Source: an uncultured Oscillibacter sp. (GTDB taxonomy: Bacteria; Bacillota; Clostridia; Oscillospirales; Oscillospiraceae). From it: DNA of 15,245 nt. Below are positions 1 to 5,646 of the stretch, piece by piece. The notes under the pieces are model-generated. The model did no database searches and was not told where the DNA came from. It saw only the letters and a list, made by a program, of their open reading frames with translations. How positions within the stretch are numbered: position 1 is the stretch's first letter; every line of letters starts with the position of its first letter. Position numbers and translations under genes: made by a program. The stretch lies in NCBI GenBank assembly GCA_905236835.1, contig CAJOQY010000287.1, positions 1 through 15,245 of the forward strand, given 5' to 3'.

Positions 1-2003
1 GCGCTGTCCGTCGCGGCAATCATGCCGTCCATATCGCCGGATTGTTCCGCGCCTGTATCTGGATCCGCCGTGGTTGCCGTATCCGTCATATCTGACGCCG
101 GAGCCGCATCCGGCATATCTGACGCCGTATCGGATACGCTGTCGGGTTGATTCGCGCCGGGTTCGTCCGCGTCGGATATATTTCCGCTTTCATTCTGCGG
201 GATGACCGGTTCCCAGTAGCCTTCCTGACTGATCGCGGCCCATTCCTCATCGGAAATTGGCGCTTCGGGGATCGCGGTTCCGATCTGTTCGCGTTCGGAC
301 TCCGCGGTATCCGGGGCGGGAACGCCGTCCGGATTGAACGCGCCGGAAAAGCCGTCAATCATATCAGCCATATCAGCCGGGACGCCGTTATCCGTCCCGT
401 TTTCCGGCGCGGCGTTTTCAGAAAGCGTCATGCCGTTTAATTCGCCGTTGTCCGGGTTGACGGCTGTCGTCGCCGCGTCCTCCGGCGCGCCGGATTGCGC
501 GTCCGGATTGATTTCCGGATTGGATTCTGAATCGGGATCAGGATTTAATTCCGGATTGGAATTGGAATCGGAATCGGAATTTTGCGGGACTTCCGCGTAT
601 AACGGAATCCGCGCGCTGTCCGCGCCGTCGCCGACGGTGAATGCGCTTTCGATCAGCGTCTTTTCCGCGCCGGACAGGTCCGCCGCCCGGACGGTATAAA
701 TATAATCTCCCGGCGCGAGTTGATGGAATTTCAGCGTCTGATTGACGCCGTCCGATTCCAGATTATAACGTCCGCTGTTCCAGCTTTGTTCGTGGGATTG
801 AATCATGTTCCCGTTTGTATCGTGGATAAAGGCCGAAACGCGGATAATTTTCGCGTCGGAGCGGATAACGCCGCGCAGGTCAACGACAGAGCCGGTTTCC
901 ATGATCTCCGGCGGGAACGTCTCGCCGATGATGGATAATATAAACGACTCGTTGGCGTTGCCGTATTTGGTCCAGTAAGTAAGATAGGCTGTTTCGGCGC
1001 GGCCTGTATAATATCTTTCGGCGCAGCGCTCGAAATAACGCGCCCAGTTATATCCGGCCTCATACGCGCCGTTGCCCGTGTCAGATACGCTCCGGACCCG
1101 GTAAAACGCGGCGCGTTCTCTTGTGGTTAATTCATATTGCAAATATTGCAACTGCCCGCCCAGAGACGCGGCGTCATATCCGTGCTGTTCGCAATAATTT
1201 TGCAGGGCAAGCAGTCTCCCGGCGTTCCACTGGCAGATGCCGTAACTGATCCGTCCGTCGGCTTCGATAAAAACCGCCCGCGGGTTGAAGCCGGACTCGT
1301 GCTGGATATTGGCGAGAATCCCGCACGCGGCGGCGGTATTCACGCCCAGCACTTCCCGCGCGAAACTGTAAACGCGTTCGGCGTTTTCTCTGGCGTTGAA
1401 CGGCGCGTCGCCGCCTGATACGGCGTTGTCAATCACGACCCAGCGGTTTTCCTCCGTTTCCTCTTCTTCCGTGAAAGCGTAGATAATATCATCATGCAAA
1501 ATGAATTGAATCTGATTCGCGCTTGTTCCGGCGCGTATAAAATCGCGGCGCGAACGCGATTCCAGTTCTTCCATACGCATTCCCGCGCTGGAAAGCTGGA
1601 AAATCCGGTCATGGTTTAAAATCGCGCGGATCATGGATTCCGTTCTGCCGTTTTCCCGTGAGAGCCGGATCCGTTCCCAGCGTTCGCCCGCCGTGGATAA
1701 TAATCTGACCCGATCCGGGATCGGCGGCGCGGTTGGGAGTTCATTTCCGCTTTCCGGAAGCGCGTCAAAATTCAAATCCGTTTCCGGCGCGTTTTCCCCC
1801 GGGGAATCCGGATGAATTTCCTCCGGAATGGCCATGACGGGCGGTTTCGCCATGGGGACCGCCAGACTTAATATCATCGCCAGCAGAAGCGCGGGGAAAA
1901 TATTCCGGACCCGTTCCGCCAGTTCCTGACTGATCAAATGCCGTTTGAACCGGCGGACCGGCGGATGATTTTTATTTTTTTGATTCTTTTGATTCGCGTT
2001 CAA
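1..2003 (-). CDS. Membrane-anchored phage-tail-lysozyme-domain protein, C-terminus beyond window edge
   Basis: The minus strand has one uninterrupted frame from a TTG at 2003 to the window edge, 667 codons without a stop. I chose this TTG because AGGAGG (2012-2017) lies 8 nt upstream and no ATG comes before residue 43, inside the membrane helix. A basic, Asn/Lys-rich N-terminus leads to one hydrophobic segment (about residues 34-58), suggesting type II anchoring with the bulk outside the cell. Residues 60-200 match no family I know. Residues 203-350 resemble the phage tail lysozyme (Phage_lysozyme2) domain: IQHESGFNP carries the probable catalytic Glu236, followed by GRISYGICQWN near 250. A beta-rich, Ig-like segment spans about 353-458. 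The rest is a low-complexity tail rich in Asp, Asn, Pro and Ser. The likely role is peptidoglycan cleavage. Its position opposite cwlJ is suggestive of a spore or envelope job, but that is inference. Confidence 0.8.
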   Translation of the reverse strand, partial: MNANQKNQKNKNHPPVRRFKRHLISQELAERVRNIFPALLLAMILSLAVPMAKPPVMAIPEEIHPDSPGENAPETDLNFDALPESGNELPTAPPIPDRVRLLSTAGERWERIRLSRENGRTESMIRAILNHDRIFQLSSAGMRMEELESRSRRDFIRAGTSANQIQFILHDDIIYAFTEEEETEENRWVVIDNAVSGGDAPFNARENAERVYSFAREVLGVNTAAACGILANIQHESGFNPRAVFIEADGRISYGICQWNAGRLLALQNYCEQHGYDAASLGGQLQYLQYELTTRERAAFYRVRSVSDTGNGAYEAGYNWARYFERCAERYYTGRAETAYLTYWTKYGNANESFILSIIGETFPPEIMETGSVVDLRGVIRSDAKIIRVSAFIHDTNGNMIQSHEQSWNSGRYNLESDGVNQTLKFHQLAPGDYIYTVRAADLSGAEKTLIESAFTVGDGADSARIPLYAEVPQNSDSDSNSNPELNPDPDSESNPEINPDAQSGAPEDAATTAVNPDNGELNGMTLSENAAPENGTDNGVPADMADMIDGFSGAFNPDGVPAPDTAESEREQIGTAIPEAPISDEEWAAISQEGYWEPVIPQNESGNISDADEPGANQPDSVSDTASDMPDAAPASDMTDTATTADPDTGAEQSGDMDGMIAATDS

Positions 2004-2029
2004 AATCAATCCCTCCTGTCGCGCCTTTG

Positions 2030-2058
2030 ATTGTACGCCGTATCACGCCAACTTGCAA
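2030..2058 (-). promoter_or_regulatory. Candidate sigma-A promoter for the lysozyme-domain gene
   Basis: On the minus strand TTGCAA (2053-2058) is followed after 17 bp by TACAAT (2030-2035). Transcription would start near 2023 and give a leader of about 20 nt before the TTG start. The -10 region reads CGTACAAT, one base from the sigma-E -10 CATACAAT, so a sporulation sigma factor is an alternative. No matching sigma-E -35 is visible. Confidence 0.45.
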
Positions 2059-2104
2059 GAGGGTTTTCAAAAAATTTATAAATTTTAAAATTTCCCGGCG
2101 CGCT

Positions 2105-2132
2105 GTCAAATCCGATTTTCGCCGCATAGACT
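2105..2132 (+). promoter_or_regulatory. Possible sigma-E-type promoter for cwlJ
   Basis: CATAGACT (2125-2132) fits the sigma-E -10 pattern CATAnnnT. GTCAAATC (2105-2112) resembles the -35 GTCATATT, but the 12-bp spacer is shorter than the usual 14 or so. Start of transcription would fall just before the AAGGAGG ribosome site. cwlJ is sigma-E dependent in Bacillus subtilis, which supports the reading. Confidence 0.35.
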
Positions 2133-2158
2133 GTCATGCAGCGAAGGAGGAAAGAGAC

Positions 2159-2599
2159 ATGGCTTATTCCGACCGGGAGTTGCTGGCGCGTCTGATCCAG
2201 TGCGAGGCGGGCGGCGAGGGCGAAACGGGAATGAAAGCCGTCGCGGGCGTTGTCATGAACCGCGTCAACGCCCGAGGCGGCGAATATGCCCGTTACGGTC
2301 AGGGCAGTATCCGCCGGATTATTTTCCAGCCGTATCAGTTTGTCTGCGCCAGCGAGACGGAAGGCGGCGTATATAACCCGCAGAATATTTACAACATGAG
2401 GCCGGAGCGGATTCATTATGATATAGCCGACTGGGCGATTGCCGGGAATCGGATCAACGAAGTCGCGGAATCGTTATGGTTTTATAATCCATTCGGACCC
2501 GTCTGCCGTTCGTTTTTCCCGTCCGACGTTGGTTACTGGCAGACCCGTATCGGCGATCACTGTTTTTATAATCCGACCAACGCTTATTACAGAACCTGA
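2159..2599 (+). CDS. cwlJ: CwlJ-like spore cortex-lytic enzyme (SleB/hydrolase_2 family)
   Basis: This 146-residue protein has no signal peptide, the same layout and nearly the same size as Bacillus CwlJ (about 142 residues), which degrades spore cortex peptidoglycan during germination. The start ATG at 2159 follows AAGGAGG by 8 nt; the open frame extends upstream but lacks a comparable start. The N-terminal ARLIQCEAGGEGE with probable catalytic Glu16, the following GMKAVAGVVMNRV, and the C-terminal SLWFYNP and GDHCFYNPT blocks all match the CwlJ/SleB catalytic domain. It lacks the peptidoglycan-binding domain and secretion signal of SleB, which favours CwlJ. A GerQ-like gene follows about 100 bp downstream, the same partner pairing as in Bacillus. 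General cell-wall hydrolases of this family also exist, so CwlJ rests on length, lack of a signal and the neighbour. Confidence 0.85.
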   Translation: MAYSDRELLARLIQCEAGGEGETGMKAVAGVVMNRVNARGGEYARYGQGSIRRIIFQPYQFVCASETEGGVYNPQNIYNMRPERIHYDIADWAIAGNRINEVAESLWFYNPFGPVCRSFFPSDVGYWQTRIGDHCFYNPTNAYYRT

Positions 2600-2608
2600 C
2601 GGACGTTC

Positions 2609-2640
2609 AATCATGAGGACATGATTTTGATTTAAATTTT
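2609..2640 (+). terminator. Weak hairpin between cwlJ and the gerQ-like gene
   Basis: AATCATG (2609-2615) and CATGATT (2620-2626) form a perfect 7-bp stem with an AGGA loop, followed by a T-rich run to 2640. The stem is AT-rich, so it may only attenuate read-through into the next gene. Confidence 0.35.
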
Positions 2641-2698
2641 TATATCTTAGATTAAATAAAATAAATTTGATATTAAAATATGCAGAGGTGTTTTGATA

Positions 2699-3511
2699 AT
2701 GGCGAATCGAAATATTAATACTTATCCCGCGGTTCGGGGCGGGACGCGGCGCGCGGACTGGTCATCGGAGATTACCCGCCCGGACGCCGACAATGTCCGC
2801 GCCGCCGTGGATACGGGGATCGGCGGGATGGCGCGCGAAACGCGGGACAGCGGCGCGCGGGATACGCGGGAGATACGCGGCGCGTCGGCGCTGGCGGAGC
2901 CGGTCCCGCTTGGAACGGCTGTCGCGGCGGGCGCGTTCAACGGCTTTTTCGACGGCAACGGCGCGCATACAAACGGCAATCAAAATCACAATGGCAACGG
3001 CAATATGAACGGAAATAGCAACGGCAACGGCAATATGAACGGAAATAGCAACGGCAACGGCAATATGAACGGAAATAGCAACGGTAACGGCAATATGAAC
3101 GGAAATAGCAATGGCAACGGCGCGCATACAAACGGCAACAGCAATATGAACGGCGGATATATGAACGGCAATATGGATGAGATCGGGTCGGAGATTGAAA
3201 ACAATCTGCCGCCGGATATTATCGAGGATCCCACAACGCTGGAAGAAGTCTACCGGGGTTCCATGAAAGCGCTGTTAATGCGCAATATCGGCAATTATGT
3301 CGTGGCGACGTTTTTGATCGGCACGCAGGGGACAGTTTCATGGGAAGGTATCTTGTATGACGTGGGAAACGATTATGTCGCGATCTATCAGACGGGGCGT
3401 GATCAATATATCGTCAGTGATTTATATTCGTTAAAATATGTGGAATTTTACGACACGCGGCGGCGGGCCATGTGCGATGAGTTAATCGCCGCGAGCGAGG
3501 CGCGAAATTGA
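2699..3511 (+). CDS. gerQ: GerQ-like spore protein with Asn/Gly tandem repeats
   Basis: This is a 270-residue protein. ATG 2699 is preferred over the in-frame TTG at 2693 because AGAGGTG (2684-2690) sits 8 nt before it. Residues 1-85 are Arg- and Ala-rich. Residues 86-165 are an Asn/Gly/Met/Ser low-complexity region encoded partly by 30-bp tandem repeats. Residues 187-252 form a compact beta-rich domain (MRNIGNYVVATF, SWEGILYDVGNDYVAIYQT, SDLYSLKYVEFYD). It aligns by eye with the GerQ C-terminal domain: IGK-x-VTVYMTF, F-x-G-x-I-x-x-x-G-x-DHIILSDP, YLDYVTFDE. GerQ is an inner-coat protein needed for CwlJ localisation and function, and the upstream neighbour here is CwlJ-like. Bacillus GerQ has a Gln-rich N-terminus; here Asn and Gly take its place. 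Domain assignment is from memory of the family and the context together. Confidence 0.65.
   Translation: MANRNINTYPAVRGGTRRADWSSEITRPDADNVRAAVDTGIGGMARETRDSGARDTREIRGASALAEPVPLGTAVAAGAFNGFFDGNGAHTNGNQNHNGNGNMNGNSNGNGNMNGNSNGNGNMNGNSNGNGNMNGNSNGNGAHTNGNSNMNGGYMNGNMDEIGSEIENNLPPDIIEDPTTLEEVYRGSMKALLMRNIGNYVVATFLIGTQGTVSWEGILYDVGNDYVAIYQTGRDQYIVSDLYSLKYVEFYDTRRRAMCDELIAASEARN
3001..3120 (+). repeat. Four 30-bp tandem repeats in the gerQ-like gene
   Basis: Units at 3001-3030 and 3031-3060 are identical. The third (3061-3090) and fourth (3091-3120) differ from them by one C-to-T change each, near 3085 and 3112. Each unit encodes ten residues of Asn/Gly/Met/Ser and the period is a multiple of three, so copy changes would keep the frame. 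A 26-bp direct repeat brackets the array at 2954-2979 and 3113-3138. Confidence 0.97.
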
Positions 3512-3541
3512 AAGAAAATATCTGATTGATGATAAAAATAT

Positions 3542-3590
3542 AAAACGCCGGTTTCGCTTTTGAAGTCAAAGGCGGGAGCGGCGTTTTGAA
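3542..3590 (+). terminator. Long hairpin terminator after the gerQ-like gene
   Basis: AAAACGCCG (3542-3550) pairs with CGGCGTTTT (3579-3587). Inside, a second stem (3555-3562 with 3567-3574) closes on a four-base AAGT loop, so almost all of the 46 nt can pair. It starts 30 bp after the stop codon. The A-run before and T-run after the stem suggest it can work in both directions. Confidence 0.75.
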
Positions 3591-3604
3591 GCGTCGTCGT
3601 TTCT

Positions 3605-3634
3605 GTCATGATTCCGGTTGGACGCGCATAGATT
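3605..3634 (+). promoter_or_regulatory. Sigma-E-type promoter for spoIVFA-spoIVFB
   Basis: GTCATGAT (3605-3612), a 14-bp spacer and CATAGATT (3627-3634) match the sigma-E pattern GTCATATT-N14-CATAnnnT well. Predicted transcription start is near 3641, just ahead of the AAAGGA ribosome site (3649-3654). The spoIVF operon of Bacillus is controlled by sigma-E, so motif and gene identity agree. Confidence 0.55.
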
Positions 3635-3664
3635 GGAAGAAAAAGCGGAAAGGACGGGCGCTCT

Positions 3665-4867
3665 ATGAGAGTACGGACAGCGGCGGAAGCAATCGCGCGG
3701 CAGGAACGGAAAAAGCGACTCGCGAAAGAACGGGAACGCCTGCGGAAACGCAACGCGCGAAAATACGGGATTTATCAAGAAATTTATGGCGATGATGGCG
3801 GGGATTACCGGCAGTTGTTCCGGTTTGTCGTTTGCGCGGCGGCGTTTGTGATTCTGGTCGGGGCGAAACTGTTTTCCGGCGATCACGCCGCGCCGCTGCG
3901 GGCGAAATTATCGGAAGCCATGGGACGCAATATGGACGTGCAAGAGGTGTTTTCCGCCGTGGGGGAACGGTTCGCGGGCGACAGCGACGCGGCGGAGCGG
4001 ATTTATCAGGCGGTATTTCACCCGGAAGAGATGCCGGATGAAATATTTGACGGAACAGCGGAAAACGCCGACGGATCAGAAGATTCACGGGAGTTTTTGA
4101 ATATATCTGATTCAGGCATGGATATTGCGGACGCCGTGATTCCGCATCAGTGGACGGGCCGTCTGCGGGACGGAATGGCGTTGGAGACGCTGAGAGAATC
4201 CGGCGCGGGCGTTGAGATACCGGCGACAGGCGTCGTCCCCGAAGCGTCGGAAGCGAAGGCCGGCGGCGGTCAAAACGGGGGAACGGATTTCAATCAAAAT
4301 GGCGATACGCCGGAATCAAACGGCAATCAGGGCGGCGCGGCGGCGGCAACGGATACTGAAGGCGGCAATCAGGGCGGCGCGGCGGACGAAAATTCAGAGA
4401 ATCCGGATGATAACGGCATGATGATATATACGGGCGAGAATCTGCCGGAACGCGTCATGATGGAACAGGTTATTTTAAACTGGGATTATATCAGTCCCGT
4501 ATCGGGCGTGTTGACATCGCCGTTTGGGTATCGTTATCATCCGATGGAAGGCGGGCAGAGATTTCATTACGGCGTCGATCTGGCGGCGGACGAGGGAACG
4601 GATATTGTATGCTTCGCGGATGGCAATGTCACGGCTGTGGGGGAGAGCGTCAGTTACGGGCGATATTGTATCATCGCGCATGACGGCGGATTTGTCACGC
4701 TTTACGCGCATTGCGCGCGCGTGACGGCGCTGGCGGGACATGACGTGTCACGGGGGGAGAAGATCGCGGAAGTCGGCGCGACGGGCGCGGCTACCGGTCC
4801 GCACCTGCATTTTGAACTGCGCCGGGATGATGTCTGGCTGAATCCGGTTTATTATCTCTCCGGCTGA
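3665..4867 (+). CDS. spoIVFA: SpoIVFA-like M23 (LytM-fold) membrane protein
   Basis: This 400-residue protein has a very basic cytoplasmic N-terminus (Arg/Lys/Glu-rich, about 10-33, possibly helical), one membrane segment (about 51-69), an extracytoplasmic region with a Gly/Asn/Gln-rich linker (about 198-250), and an M23 peptidase domain (about 275-398). The zinc-ligand motifs are intact: HxxxD in HYGVDL (His301, Asp305) and HxH in GPHLHFEL (His380, His382), with YAH at 347-349. SpoIVFA is the regulatory partner that holds SpoIVFB in the forespore membrane. The M50 protease gene 53 bp downstream makes this assignment more likely than SpoIIQ or a vegetative M23 endopeptidase. AAAGGA lies 10 nt before ATG 3665. 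Intact ligands leave open real peptidase activity, which the Bacillus protein is not known for. Confidence 0.72.
   Translation: MRVRTAAEAIARQERKKRLAKERERLRKRNARKYGIYQEIYGDDGGDYRQLFRFVVCAAAFVILVGAKLFSGDHAAPLRAKLSEAMGRNMDVQEVFSAVGERFAGDSDAAERIYQAVFHPEEMPDEIFDGTAENADGSEDSREFLNISDSGMDIADAVIPHQWTGRLRDGMALETLRESGAGVEIPATGVVPEASEAKAGGGQNGGTDFNQNGDTPESNGNQGGAAAATDTEGGNQGGAADENSENPDDNGMMIYTGENLPERVMMEQVILNWDYISPVSGVLTSPFGYRYHPMEGGQRFHYGVDLAADEGTDIVCFADGNVTAVGESVSYGRYCIIAHDGGFVTLYAHCARVTALAGHDVSRGEKIAEVGATGAATGPHLHFELRRDDVWLNPVYYLSG
4321..4385 (+). repeat. 23-bp direct repeat in the linker of the M23 protein
   Basis: Positions 4321-4343 recur exactly at 4363-4385, 42 bp (14 codons) apart and in frame. 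Both encode GNQGGAA-type sequence, so the linker probably grew by in-frame duplication. Confidence 0.9.
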
Positions 4868-4920
4868 TAAAAATATAATAAAATATAAAATCAGGATTTG
4901 AGATTGAAAAGATTGAAAAA

Positions 4921-5541
4921 ATGGCTATGATTACGCGACAAGCGTTTTATCCGGGATTTTATCCGGTCAGAATCGCGATTTCACCGGGATTTTGTATTTT
5001 AATTTTCTGGTTCGCGTTCGCCAACGGGTTTCGGGCGCTGGCGATGGTTTTCGCGGCGGCGGCGGTCCATGAGATCGGGCATTTTATGGCGCTGAATTTG
5101 CGCGGCGCGCGCGTCACGGAAATCAGATTCGGCATAAGCGGCGCGATCATGACGACGGAAAATTTTAAATTATCTTACGGAGATGAATTATGCGCGGTCT
5201 TGGCGGGACCGGCGGCGAATCTGGCGGCGGCGTTGTGTCTGCGCGCCGCCGGGAATATCAATCCGGCCTTGACGGGCGTAAATGTGATATTATGTATATT
5301 TAATTTAATCCCTGTCCGGACGCTGGACGGCGGACGCGCGCTTGAATTATTGATTTCATGGGCGTTTGGCCCGGACGCGGCTGAAAGCGTGATTCGTATG
5401 ATCAGCATGACGGCCTCGGCGGCGCTGGCGTTTGGAATCGGGATGATGATCTATCAAACCGGGGGCAGTCTGTGGCTTCTTCCGGCCATGATCGGCATGA
5501 TCTTATCCGCGCTCAAAGAAAAAAGGATTTATAATAGTTGA
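4921..5541 (+). CDS. spoIVFB: SpoIVFB-like M50 intramembrane metalloprotease
   Basis: This is a 206-residue integral membrane protein with several hydrophobic stretches (about 19-48, 90-109, 119-131, 160-177, 183-197). HEIGH (residues 50-54) is the HExxH zinc motif of site-2 proteases. NLIPVRTLDGGR (128-139) supplies the conserved NPDG-like element, with Asp136 as probable third ligand, and LAGPAAN (94-100) is also typical. SpoIVFB cleaves pro-sigma-K inside the membrane in the mother cell. The M23 partner directly upstream matches the spoIVFA-spoIVFB order. The protein ends soon after the last helix, without the C-terminal CBS domain of Bacillus SpoIVFB (about 288 residues). No strong ribosome site precedes ATG 4921; a second in-frame ATG follows at 4927. 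Another S2P-type protease remains possible. Confidence 0.75.
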   Translation: MAMITRQAFYPGFYPVRIAISPGFCILIFWFAFANGFRALAMVFAAAAVHEIGHFMALNLRGARVTEIRFGISGAIMTTENFKLSYGDELCAVLAGPAANLAAALCLRAAGNINPALTGVNVILCIFNLIPVRTLDGGRALELLISWAFGPDAAESVIRMISMTASAALAFGIGMMIYQTGGSLWLLPAMIGMILSALKEKRIYNS

Positions 5542-5543
5542 TC

Positions 5544-5572
5544 TTGTCATGACGGGAAGATTGTGTTATAAT
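5544..5572 (+). promoter_or_regulatory. Sigma-A promoter for the 936-residue lipoprotein
   Basis: TTGTCA (5544-5549), 17-bp spacer and TATAAT (5567-5572), with an extended -10 TGT in front. It begins three bases after the spoIVFB-like stop codon, so the lipoprotein appears to be its own transcription unit. The leader is about 68 nt. Confidence 0.75.
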
Positions 5573-5646
5573 AAAATTATATTATAATAAAAATATAAAT
5601 AAAAAATAAAGATAATATCAAGATCGCATGAGGAGAGAAAAGGTTT

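Noticed and set aside
1..1815. Several plus-strand ORFs of 60-121 codons
   Set aside because: They are shadows of the long minus-strand lysozyme-domain gene, whose frame is open throughout and carries clear domain motifs.
203..1900. Phage-tail-lysozyme domain taken as evidence for a prophage
   Set aside because: No capsid, tail, integrase, portal or attachment-site features are visible, and the neighbours are chromosomal sporulation genes; the left flank is unseen, so this is not final.
2006..2416. 136-codon minus-strand ORF between the lysozyme-domain gene and cwlJ
   Set aside because: It is antisense to cwlJ, has no recognisable motif, and ends inside the ribosome-binding region of the neighbouring gene.
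3001..3120. Tandem array considered as CRISPR
   Set aside because: Units are directly adjacent with no unique spacers, lie in a coding frame and there are no cas genes.
2762..3234. Repetitive minus-strand ORFs rich in Val/Ile/Ala or Leu/Pro/Phe
   Set aside because: They are reverse-strand readings of the 30-bp tandem repeats in the GerQ-like gene; the period of 30 keeps all frames open.
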